Shown here in pieces: positions 12,459-23,061 of a DNA stretch of 64,000 nt (the first letter of the stretch is position 1; each line of letters begins with the position of its first letter). The stretch is from Polyporus tsugae (Eukaryota > Basidiomycota > Agaricomycetes > Polyporales > Polyporaceae). The notes under the pieces were generated by a model. It was not told the DNA's origin and did no database searches. It saw only the letters and a list, made by a program, of their open reading frames with translations. The translations under genes and the position numbers were made by a program. Where the stretch lies: the NCBI GenBank assembly GCA_024305745.1, contig JAHRBS010000004.1, positions 310,001 to 374,000 on the forward strand. Direction: 5' to 3'.

Positions 12459-12661
12459 AGTAGATGACAGGGAACGGCGAGGGAGCAGACGAAGAGACGT
12501 TCCAGGGGATGTGAGAGGGCTTGAATCGATGGAGAGCGGCGGGTTACTGAGATCGTTGGGCGTCGGGGACTGTGGGTTACGTGGTGTTCAGTGAATCGAT
12601 GAACGAGTCGAAGGTACCCGTGTAGACTGCACAAATCTCTGACTCATAATACGGCTCAATT

Positions 12662-14016
12662 CTAAGCCTGCAGCGCAGCGTTAGGGCTGTCCATGTCCGA
12701 GATCTCGGGATAGAGGGCACATCGCCTCTCTGAGTACGCTCGCCGCCCGGAGCTGAACTGGGGCTTGCCATGGACGCGAGTCCAGTAAACTCTCGTGGAG
12801 ATATGAAATCTACAGGGCACAAGGAGATACTGCAGACTCACTTTGCGACCACCGATGGACATGGTTTCAGAACTTGTAGTAGGTACTGCAGGAGGAGCAG
12901 GGATAACGGGCGGTGTAGTAATGCGCGGTGGAGAATGGCTTTCAGGAGCATGAGGGTATGGCTGGGGCGAAGGCTGAATGAAGAAGCCGGAGGCGGCGAG
13001 GCATCGATATCTTGCGGATTCGGTTGCGCGAAATGAATGGACTCACCGATCGCGATACGTGGTACTTCTGTGCAACATCGTGGAACTCGTTGCCATATGA
13101 GCCTTCGCTAGGGGACTTCTGTCTCCTATTTACTGAAGGCGTTCGCGTGACTATCGTGGCCTCCGTCGAGTCCCGCGTCGATGTCTGCTGGGATATTGAG
13201 TCAGAAATCCTTTGGAGATAGCTAACCGGCTATGGTAAACGCTTGCTCACGTTGGTAGTAGCAGTAGAAAATTCAGCATTGTTCTGGATGGGATACACGG
13301 ATGCTACGCTTTCGTGATCGGTCTCTCCATCCGCATCCATCAGTGAATCTGCGTCGTCGTCTTGCGCCGATGGATGGGAACGCGAGCGTTGGCGTTTGTC
13401 TAGCGTCGGAGAATGTAGTCCTGGACGAGAATGCCTGCTCGCTGGTTTCTGAGTTGAGATGGGACGGGCTTGTGTGCGCGATGGTGACGGTTGTGTGCGA
13501 CAGGGTACTTGTTGCTCGGTATTGTCGATTATGGGAACGGGTCCTGACTGTATGACAACCGTAAATCGCACCGCCAGACGATTCCTGAGACACCACGATG
13601 CGTGTATAGGGCGTTGCTCAAGAACATACCTCTGCTGATGATGGGGGTAGAGGGTCAAGGTGCTGGGGACTTGCCCTCTGTCGCACTGCGTCCTGCTCGG
13701 ATTCATTATCATTAGCACCTCGCAGGCTTCGGACCAAACGATTCGCACGTCGACGCACCTTCTCGGACGAGCTCCCTGCACCCCTCTCCGTGCGCTCCGC
13801 GAGCAGATTTGGAGGAGAAGTTACTCCGCTCTTTTCCGCAACCATGGTAATTGATACGAGCGTATGGGAAGGTCCGCTGTGGGCTGGATCGATTCGCGGA
13901 GAAGCACTTCGCGGGCGGGGGGACGACCCTGAGGGAAGTTCGTCGCCGTCGACGCTGCCGGGCGCCGAGAGTCTTCCGTCCCAGTTTGCGAGTTCGGAGA
14001 ACAGGACGTCGGGCAT
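12662..14016 (-). CDS. Ser/Pro-rich protein of unknown function
   Basis: I do not recognise this protein. A consistent model on the minus strand has exons 14016-13630, 13547-13251, 13187-13047 and 12973-12662 (last exon tentative), all in phase with GT-AG introns. It starts at MPDVLFSELANWDGR. The sequence is low-complexity: Ser/Pro-rich, with a basic run KVRRRANRLVRSLRG near residue 105, an acidic run DDDADSLMDADGE, and a proline run SPPRITTPPVIPAPP. It could be a nuclear or cytoplasmic disordered regulator. The 3' end is uncertain: a GTGAGT at 12841 could start another intron leading to an exon ending near 12577. It lies head-to-tail with the zinc-finger gene downstream. Confidence 0.5.
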
Positions 14017-14629
14017 GCCGCCGCCGTCGACAGCGAGACGGCGAGCAGAACGGGAGAGGAAGGTGAGGGTCAAGGTCAAAGGACGCGCTGTACGCTGTAC
14101 TGTACCCGCGACGCGACCGTCCCGCGTTGTCCCCGCTCCCACGCGCGCGTCCAGCCGCAGTGCTACTGCCGAATGAGGAAGGTCATCGGTGCCGCATCAA
14201 TTTGAACCACTCATCCTAATCCTCCACCAGAACATAGGCAGGAGATACCATTTTTTGGTGTGGCCGACTAGCCTGCATGCGAATGACATCTCAATCCAAC
14301 CGATGACTCGGGTGGATCGGTGGAGTCACTGGCCGTGAGTCGATCCCAAACTTTACATAAGGCTAGCCTTACTTTGCAAATGACAAGAATCACAATCTCA
14401 CAAAGTCGACAATATTGGCCATCTACTCCGAACAACTCCCGACACTGGAGTATCAAGATGTGGACGGGGTCCGAGGTTTGAGTTCTTCCTGTTGGCCGAA
14501 ACTTTAGCGAACAAGTACTTAAAAGGTCATGTCACCAGCGGTGCTATCATCCATCATCCAGACCTTTTGTGGATTGTACGTTAATCGTCATTCTTTGAAA
14601 AGCGAGCGCAGATCATATCCGGCTCACCT

Positions 14630-15755
14630 TCACGGCATCAAAGCAGCCAATGCTTCAAAGGAGTCCACGATGACATCCACCTCCCCGCCATCCGCCTTAC
14701 TCTTGACAACGTCTCTGAAATCTCCGTCTTCCGTCGGCCTACGAACATACACCGTCTTCATTCCGTGGCTCGCCGCGGCGCGCAGGTCGTATATGTGTGC
14801 GGCGACCATCGCGCACCTCTCTGGGGAGACACCGAGGTGATGTACAGCTCCCAAATAGGTCTTGGGATTTCTACCCATGCGCACGGGCATTGGTTTGAAT
14901 AAAGCGTCAGTATGATAGGGCAAATCAAATATTACGGTGTACTCACGGCTTGTACGAACCCAGTAGCTCCCCCGAGAACACGACGTCCCAAGGAAGATTT
15001 GCGTGCTTAGCCTTCGAAGACGAGTATCCGTAAAAACTTCAGCAGACGGGATGACGACCACGTAGAGGTGTACTCACCATGTCCACGAGGAGGCGGACGT
15101 TCCCATTCGATAGAGTTCCAATAATAGCTTTCTTCTTCATCCCGTACAGCCCAGTGCTGCTATCGGGCCATCCTATGAACAAACGTCCAGTCAGCTATTA
15201 CGCCGACGGAGTAGTCTCTTACCATCGAGCCTGTGCCAGAATTGCACGCGTTCATCCCTCTGAGCATCGTCCCACACAGGAGCGAGGTGCTTCCAGCGAG
15301 GCGACTCGAGCATGCCCTCCAGGATCTAAGGAACAGTAGCTCTAGTTAGCGGACGGGCATTACGAACGCGTAAGGATTGGACCTCTCTATGCATGACATC
15401 CGCGTTGTTCGACCCCTCCCCTCCATTCGCCACCCGACGACTGAAAAAAAAGCAGTAGATCGCTGTTACCGTGACTCCGGACGAGTTTTAAGCAAGACCT
15501 GGCCTACGTGTATTCGCCATATCCCTTTCGCCACTCCTTCGCAAAGCTTCCCCAGTCTGTACAAAATATAACGCCCTCATCAGCAACGGGGAATCTGGAA
15601 GAAAGGGATTTACTCATCTAACCTTCGTTCTTCAGAGATTCCGGCGCGAATGCCTCGAGAGCTCGAGTGACGCTGCCGTACCAGTCTACAACCGTGCCGA
15701 ATACGTCGAACACATACGCCTCGACGCCATTGAGAGGGTTAACCGAGTCCGACAT
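14630..15755 (-). CDS. Haloacid dehalogenase type II-like hydrolase
   Basis: Predicted 247-residue HAD-superfamily hydrolase, the usual length for (S)-2-haloacid dehalogenases. Seven exons: 15755-15623, 15556-15508, 15440-15383, 15325-15223, 15172-15078, 15011-14947, 14870-14630; all phases fit. Motif I is YVFDVFGTVVDW, with nucleophile Asp17. Motif II is GTLSNGN. Motif III lies in GELLGSYKPNPKTY. The motif IV equivalent is MVAAHIYDLRAA with the conserved Asp. The HAD_2-type cap lies between motifs I and II. The family hydrolyses the carbon-halogen bond of short 2-haloacids; the true fungal substrate is unknown. It is transcribed in the same direction as its neighbours but separated from them, so it is not part of an obvious cluster. 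Confidence 0.88.
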
Positions 15756-16346
15756 CGTGCAGACGGATGCAGCCCAATGTCAAGCAAAGCTTGAAGTTTG
15801 AAGCCCTGCCCGAAGCTGTGGGAAACGGCGCGCCGTCGGCGGAGTCACTCCGCCAAGACTTCCAATTGCGCCATATTTACCCTTCTCGTCTCCGGTGACC
15901 ATCTATAACCGGCATGATGATGCACAGAGAAGAAGCGCAGAAAGAAGACTACAAGTGAACTCGAGACAAACTTGAAGGGGCGCCCACGCCGACGTCTTGT
16001 ACAACGGAATCTTGTAATACATGGGATGGCAGAACGACGTACGTACGGCGATTACAACTTTACTTTATATGCCAGCAGGAAACAGACCGGTGCAGATGAT
16101 TTGGAAGTGGAAGGGCGGGAGGGAGGTCGAGAGGGGACTACACGGTAACTCGTGACTACCTTCCGATTAGGATAGAAGGGAGAGGGAGAATGAAGACGTT
16201 AAGCTGAAACACACAACCGAGCGGGGGGTCCATCAATGCATCAACCCTCACTCAAGCCCCAGCAGATGTGAACAGCGGACACAACAAGAAGTGTCAAGGC
16301 GAAGTCATATGTATCGTACGTGTGCATTAGGCGAACGGGGTGCGAA
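15756..16346. other. Intergenic, HAD promoter / NAP1 3' side
   Basis: This 591-bp gap upstream of the HAD hydrolase and downstream of NAP1 has no convincing coding frame or RNA. It should contain the HAD promoter and the NAP1 3' UTR. Confidence 0.5.
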
Positions 16347-18102
16347 TCACTGCTGCTTGCACTCTTCGGGGTTCGTGTTCTGATTTGCCCCGGCACCGCG
16401 ACCCTTCGGAGGTCCGCGTCTCCTGGCAGGTACGTCGCCGTCCGAATCCGAGTCCTGGGGATACACACAGACGAGTTAGTAGCATGCAATGGAAGCGAAG
16501 AAACACGGTACAAACATACGTCGTCCTCAAACTCGTCCTCGTCATCGTCGTCATCTTCAATCTCGTCAAAGTCATCCTCATCGTCGAAGTCCTCGAACTC
16601 GAGCGCCTTGCCCGTAAAGTAGTCAATCGCGCGGGGGATAATCTTTGACAAACCATGACGTCAGAGGAAGGAATTCGAACTCGGAGCATTGCTCGACGCA
16701 CCTTCTCCTTAAGATCCTCGCCGAGCTGGTAGTCGATCTCGAGCTTCTCCTCGAGCTCCTCAAGTTCGTCCTCCTCGAGATCTCCATTTTCGATAGTGTC
16801 GTCCGATGGGGGCTGCGGTGGCGAGAAGAAATTGAAGAACGACGCCGTGGGCCGCGCTTTCCTGACAAGTCGCGTACGGTTCGTGTCTGGTGTGAAGAGC
16901 GAGTTCAGCGGATCAATAAGGTAAAAGGCTAATCCCAAGCGAGCCGGACTCACTCTTGTTGCGCTGCTTCTTCACCTCGAACTCCTTCGTCAGGTCCTTG
17001 TCCTCCTTCCACTTGATCTCCGTCCCGATCGCCCGATCGTACATGAAGTCACCGGAGTAGCCGACCTCCTCCTGGTACAAGTACGTCTTCTCGAGCACCT
17101 CGTTCTCGAAGAAATCATTCGGAGCGAACACGAAGAGCAGCTTGAACCCGGGCTTGGTTTCGGTACTTGGCAGGTACTCGATGCGGATGTCGGTGAGCGC
17201 CTTGAGCGCATCCGCGTCGCGATCGGTGATGATCTCGCCGAGGTGGACGTGCGTGCGCAGGGCGGTAAGCCAGAACTCGGGAATACCAGCCGGGGCGGGC
17301 TGGACGTCCTTGGGTAGACGAGTGTAATCGGGATCGTCCTTGATCGACTGCTCCTCACCGGCCTCGACCTCCTCGGGAGTGGGTTGTGCCGTACCAGATA
17401 CGATCGCATGGCGGCGTTCATACAACGGCTTTTGGAGAACCAGGTACTATGAAAGCAGGGCATCAGTATCGCAAAATATCAAAAAGAAAGGGTCGGATAG
17501 TCCGAGGATGAGATGGGTCGTTCTGAAGGCGACAGTTTGATCCACCTCGTTACCCCACACTCTCCCATTGCCCTCCGGGTACGCAGCTTTACGACATGTA
17601 AGCTGACGTCCCACGGAGACGCAGATCCCCATTGCATCGATTTTTCGACGATCGCATTCGCCTCCATTGAACGCAACGAGATCGGCTGACAATCACCCCA
17701 TACTCGGAGCCAGATCCCTTTCATCGCGTCCCCGCGAAGACAAGGATAAACACACACCTTCTTCTCGAGCTCGAGACACTCGCGCTTGTACTGGTTCTGG
17801 AGCTCGACCTGCTTGACCTGCACGCCCTTGAGCGCCTCGACATTCTTCTTGACCTCGACCGGGAGGCTCTCGACGTAGCCCGAGCTCTTGCCGACGAGCC
17901 CGGAGAGCTTGCCGTGGACGAGGCCGAGCATCGCCTGCTGGATCGTGCCCGCGGGCTCCTCCTCGTCAGGCTCGTTGTCCTCCGAGATGTCGGGCACCGT
18001 CGGGCGGGAGAGGCCCTGCGCGATCGGCGCGTGGGTGAGGGGGGTGTTTTGTGGGGTGGGTGCGGTCGGGTCGACCTGGTTGATCGGGATGTTGTAGGAC
18101 AT
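16347..18102 (-). CDS. NAP1: Nucleosome assembly protein NAP1
   Basis: Histone H2A-H2B chaperone that works in nucleosome assembly and cytoplasm-nucleus shuttling. Predicted 417 residues, about the length of yeast Nap1. Exons: 18102-17758, 17446-16954, 16886-16702, 16642-16520, 16454-16347. The NAP domain starts near residue 60 and includes YLVLQKPLYERRHAIVSG, GIPEFWLTAL, EIKWKEDKDLT and TASFFNFFSPP. After IPRAIDYFTGKALE comes a strongly acidic tail (EDFDDEDDFDEIEDDDDDE) typical of NAP1. The last residues are CKQQ, like the CaaX-type end of animal NAP1L1 and the CKQS end of yeast Nap1. The first intron is long (311 nt). Confidence 0.95.
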
Positions 18103-18914
18103 GGTGTGTGCGCCGGGGTGTTGCGATGTGCTCGTCGGGGGGGTTCGAGCTCGTCGATGCGCAGGGGAGAGAGGGAGAGCGACAGGGACGGGGTCGAGCA
18201 GACAAAGACCGGGGAATGAGAAATCTGGAGCGCGTGCAAAAGCTTTGCTTGTCGGAGTTTGAAAGCACTAGGTCCGGGATACTGTAGAGATCACGGGAAA
18301 ATAAATATCTTTACTATCCTTCGCTCCAACAACTGCAATGGCCCCTTGTATAAGTAAAGGAATACAGTAAGTGCCGCTGTTTATGACAGGCCTACAGGGC
18401 TTTTCGATAGCCATGGCGAAGGACGGTAAAGGTATTCATACTATTTTACAATAATCTTGACCGCAATGAAGGCCTCGTCGGATATGCACCCCGTGAAGTG
18501 CCGCATATACCGTATCATCGTATGATCCTCTATCATATGCTCCTTACACGAGGCACCATCCAAGCACCATCTGCTCTAAAACGTCGAGCATGTTCAAGCC
18601 AAAACCACACATTGAGGCCCATTCCTGGTCTAGTATCCACGTGTGTACGACGGCCCGGCGACACGAGTTTACATTTACAACGTAATTTCTCGATCTTCTC
18701 TGCCCTCCTGCCCAGTGCCAGGCCTTTCCCCGCACTCGTGGTCTGCGCACGCCCGGCAACCTAGCATCATCGTCTCATGATTCACAGTCCACCCTCTGCC
18801 CAAGTCTCAAGATCCTCCGGGGCCAGACCCAAGTGATCAAGGTTTCACGCCGTCTTGAGCTCGGTACCGGTCTTGACTCGAAGAGGCCGCGGCTTCTTGA
18901 CCTGACCTGCAACC
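18103..18914. other. Intergenic, NAP1 promoter side
   Basis: This 812-bp gap lies between the NAP1 start and the UBP14 stop codon; both genes run on the minus strand. I see no gene. It presumably holds the NAP1 promoter and 5' UTR and the UBP14 3' UTR. Confidence 0.5.
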
Positions 18915-21900
18915 CTATGCCCTCTCGAAGACGTAGAGGTACGCCAGCTTCTTGAGCTCCCGTACGCTCTCCGCGTCCGCCTTCACGACCTTCTCGTCGT
19001 TGAATAACACCCAGCCTTCAGCGTCCGTCCGGATGTGCGCGACGTAGTGCCCGGAGTGCACGGAGGGACCCTTGTGCGAGATAAACGCCTTGAGACGGAA
19101 CCGCGCCGGGAGCTCAGAGCTCCCGCTGACCTGCAGCGTCGGAGCCGCCGAGGAACAACTAGAAGTCGGGTCCTCGCCGGTATCGTCTGGGTGCGAGAAG
19201 AGCCATTCGACCGCGCGTTCTGCATTGCTGCCCTAGAGGCACAAGTTGTGAGATTAGCATGCGCAGCGAGACACATGAGACGGATGCGAGCAGCCTTCGT
19301 CCGAAGGGACGGAGCGACGGAGCGACGTTAAGGAATCGTTGGGATGGATTCCCCCACTTTTGGAGCCGCGCGGCGTCGCCGAGTTTTCCGTTATCCGGCA
19401 ATGACGAAACCTCGACCCGGCGCTCGTACGATAAATAACGTAGAAGATTCAAGGAACCTTCTACGCAAGACTCTTAATGTCTTGTATCAACAAGAATATG
19501 CTGGCGTCCTGCGCTGAGCTGAGTATCATCCGAAACCTGTCCATCGCGCCACGATGAGGGGATATATCAAAGCCCGATAACACCAAAATGCTTTCTGCTT
19601 TTGTGCAGACATGAAGCGATAGATCGATCATCAGAGGCCCTTCTTATCTGGACGCTCGAGGCATGTTGGACGTGGTGAGAGTTATCCGGGCACCACCAAG
19701 ATCAACAAGACCGAGCGCTCGTCCGGGCAGACTCAGGCCACCATCCCTTCTCGCCCTAAGTACGAACCTGTGGCCTGTGCAGAGGCGGGCATGACACAAG
19801 GAGACCACCGCTTTTGTACAGACAAAGGACCAGGGACATGCGGGTATCAGGGGGGGTGAGCCTGTTGAGACTTCGTCGACGTCTCCTTCGAAGCCGCGCG
19901 GCGCCGCGGTTTGCAAATACGCAGCGCCCACGATAGCTTCTTCCGGAGACCCCGACCCGGCACTCACGGCAACGAATGCAACTCTAAGCACGAAGATGCC
20001 GATGCCCGTGCGATGAAGCCAGGCATCCCCCTCCACAGACACCCAGATATCGCTATATCGAGATGGCAGATCGGAAAGTCAAGACTCACCGTCTCCCTCA
20101 GCGCCTTCCGCGCCTGCTTCTCCGTGAAGCCCATATCTGCCAACATCGCGACCTGCTCCGCCGCCGGCTCTGCACCTCCGCCCCCTCCAGCTCCGGAGGC
20201 GGCCGGAAGGTCGATGGGCGCGTCGATGTCCGGGTCGTCCATGTGCGCGAACAGCCAGTCCATCGCGGCCTCGGCATCCGCGTTGCCCGTCGCAAGGAGT
20301 GCCTTCTGGCAGCGCACGGTCGGGAAGCCCATCGCCTCGAGCTGCATCATCGCCGCCTCGTTGAATTGGGGGAGCCCTGGGGTAGCGGCTGGAAGGTTAG
20401 ACGTCAGATTAGCGTTGGGTTTGACGGATGTCTGGGATGACGTACTTGGTTCGTCCTTCGGGAGCTCAGTCTCGCCTGGCTGCAGTCCGCGCCCGAGGTA
20501 CTCGTCCAGCTGGAGGACGTCGTCTTCAGGGAGAATGAGTGGGATGTCTACGAAAAATGACGCATGACGTCAATGATGATACTAGGACGTGCTTGCTTTT
20601 ATGCGAGCGAAACGTACCGAGTTTCGAAGGCACCCAGTTCACGAGCTCGAACTTCTTCGCATGGACGACGAGCACCTGCGGGGACGTCGCGAACCTTGTC
20701 CGTCTGACGCACAGCAACCACGATGAGCTCGCACACACAGAGGCCATCGCCATCAGCACACTCACTTCGTCGCGATGACCTTCTTCTGGCACCCCGGGCA
20801 CTGGTACTCAAGCGCTTCCACGCCCGTGAGGACGTCCAAGCACTCCGCCAGCCGCACCTCCCCATACACGGTCTTCCCCTCTCCGTCCTTCCCCGTCTCC
20901 CTCGCCGGCACGGGCACGCTCGCCGTGTCCGCCGCGTCCACGCGGTAGCTCACGCGCTTGCACTCCCCGCACTCCAGCCGCTGCTCCATCCCGAACGCGA
21001 ACACCTCCGTCGGCTCCCGGATCGCGTCCAGCCCGAGCCGCTTCGTGTGCCGCCGGAGGACAGAGACAAGGTGCGTGAAGAACTCCTCCGCGTCCTGTTG
21101 CCGCATTGTGGCGAACTCGTCGTGACCTTTGCCCACGAGTGCCTTGAAACCCGCCGGGCGCACGCCCTCCTGGAACACAGGCGTGGGGGAGTCGTGTGCG
21201 AGTGGATTCGCCTCTTTCGGCGAAGAGGGAGATTGGGAGGCATGTAGACGGGGGTGGGAGTAGCGGCCCGAGAGGAGGCCGTCTGCGAGCTTGTGCATTT
21301 GGCAGTCGACGCAGCTCGCGGGGAAAGCTTCCGGACATAGTTCCCAGTGAGTTGCTGCGGTAGGAAGGTAGCGCTCGCGGAAGGGCGTGAGGGAGAACAG
21401 TGTTTGCATCACAGACGCCATGTAACAGCTACGAAGGTTTGAGAGCAGGGACAAGAGGCGAGACTGTGAAAAAAATACCTGTTACCAAGATTGGAGAGAC
21501 CAGTCAAACCGGGGCCAAAAACGGGCTCCAATGCTTTGCCATCTTCGCCAGTGAGAGAAAAGTCGAACTTGAGGTTGTGCTCGATTTGCTGAATCGAAGG
21601 ACAATCGATATTCCGCAAATAAATCGGAGATTGTAATGCTCACGAGTTCCGTCATGGACTTCTCCGTCTTCGTCTGTGTCTGGACATTGATGCCGAAGTT
21701 GGCCAAGTGTCGCGCAAGATCAGGGTCGAGTTTCGCGTCGTTACAGACATAGCAGTAGATGTCTGAGTGACAAGTAAGACGAATCTCTTCCAACTTGTAG
21801 AGCCAGGTGACATACCCGCGGTGCCCTCAGGCGTGATCGTACCGAGTTTGACACTAACTGGGTGCTTGGTCTCCTCATAATGTTGGAGACCGTGCCCGTT

Positions 21901-22725
21901 TCCACCTAGACCACCGAACTGCTGACGACCGCAACCGAGCGAGCCGCATGTAAGGCACAACCAGAGATTCTCTTTGAGGTCGCACTTCGTGCAATGCGCG
22001 AGGCCTATAGGTGGGCAGCCATGTCATGACAGTCTCCCAGGATATGTGTGAAGAATACTTACCAGAAGCCGCGATGGGTCCAGTAGTGAGTTGCTCAAGC
22101 ATGAGGGTGTGCTCGCACGCCATGATCTCCTCCTCCCAGGCTTTGACCTCAGACTGGCGGGCTGAGGACAGCGACTGCATGACTCCCGTGATGAGCGACT
22201 GAACGTGTGGGTCGGCAGACGCATCTGGAAGCTCCCGACCTGCCTCGGGGTCGCACTTCCAGCACTTGAGGGCGGTCCTGTGTTCGTACTTGTCCTCCTC
22301 GCGCTCTTCGACGATAGCGAGCTTCTTCATTTTTGCTGGCGGCTCCTCGTCCTCGACCTGACGCGTATTTGCCACGTCGGGATCGGTAACAATATAACGT
22401 AGCGCATGTAGCGAGGGAAACGTACCCGGTTGGCGGACGGTTTCAGCTTCCGCTTGACGTTGACAGTGAAGGGATGTCTTGCTTTTGCAACATGAGATCG
22501 CGCATGGTGCCTTTCCTTGTCCAAACAACCTCCATTGAAGCAAGTCAAGCAGACGTCGATTCCGAGGGGGCTGTCCTGAGGAAGGCCGTCAGTTGGCCCC
22601 TACGCCACCAGAAGAGGGTCTCGCACTTGGTTGTCGAAGCACTGAGTGCACTCCTCGCGGTGAACTGACTGGGAAAGCTTAGGTGGTTGCAGACGGGCGA
22701 TTTCTCCGATATGACCACACGACAT
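18915..22725 (-). CDS. UBP14: Ubiquitin-specific protease 14 / isopeptidase T (UBP14, USP5 type)
   Basis: Deubiquitinase that disassembles free poly-ubiquitin chains. Predicted 809 residues (yeast Ubp14 has 781). Eleven exons in phase: 22725-22627, 22575-22426, 22357-22063, 22004-21816, 21762-21644, 21588-21479, 21428-20766, 20703-20618, 20547-20446, 20388-20090, 19232-18915. The N-terminal variant zinc finger has VHREECTQCF and VCLTCFNGGC. The ZnF-UBP domain has LAHCTKCDL, CLTCGSLGCGR and NGHGLQHYEETKHPV. The Cys box is GLTGLSNLGNSCYMAS with catalytic Cys322 just after the exon 6/7 junction. Two UBA domains follow (MQLEAMGFP; MLADMGFTEKQARKAL), then the His box HSGHYVAHI (His766). The start MSCGHIGEIARL is the only ATG in frame with the first zinc finger. 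It is divergent to SSZ1. Confidence 0.93.
19233..20089 (-). repeat. Oversized 857-nt intron of UBP14 with imperfect direct repeats
   Basis: The last intron of UBP14 is about fifteen times longer than its other introns and falls inside the second UBA domain. Two stretches are alike in direct orientation: near 19366-19425 and near 19889-19965. Each has a GCCGCGCGGCG core followed 50-60 nt later by CGACCCGGC and CTC. They may be the worn ends of an inserted element, but no clear inverted repeats or target duplication were found, so the origin is unproven. Splice sites at both ends look normal. Confidence 0.4.
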
Positions 22726-23061
22726 TCTATCTTGTGGATTTCAGTGCTGTCCACCTCCTTCCCCAACCTTGCCCCCCTCGTCGATGTCTGAGATCATACC
22801 TTCACAATGTGTGTATGTTCCGAATCCTTGTATTACACGTTTTGCAGGCCGTAGATTGTGTTTTGTGGAATTATCGACCCGGGTGATGGTGGGCAGAAGC
22901 AGAATGCGTCGATGTTAGCGCTCATCGAGCTGCGTCAATGGATCGGCGGCTATCTAATCTCACGCACCAAATTTTGGCGTCGACCTCGTCGAAGGACGCC
23001 TCCCCAAGTGAAGTATCTCCTACACCAACACCGATACCACCTCCCCTCCCCAACCTCTAAA
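22726..23061. promoter_or_regulatory. Divergent promoter UBP14 / SSZ1
   Basis: The start codons of UBP14 (minus) and SSZ1 (plus) are only 336 bp apart, so this stretch must hold both promoters and 5' UTRs. A pyrimidine-rich run lies just before the SSZ1 start. I see no TATA box on either side, as expected for housekeeping genes. Confidence 0.6.

Noticed and set aside
13230..13596. Alternative frame of the Ser/Pro-rich protein starting at the CAG acceptor before GAATCG
   Set aside because: It gives an Arg-rich ending with an early stop; the other frame (SGPVPIIDNTEQ) continues in phase through two more introns.
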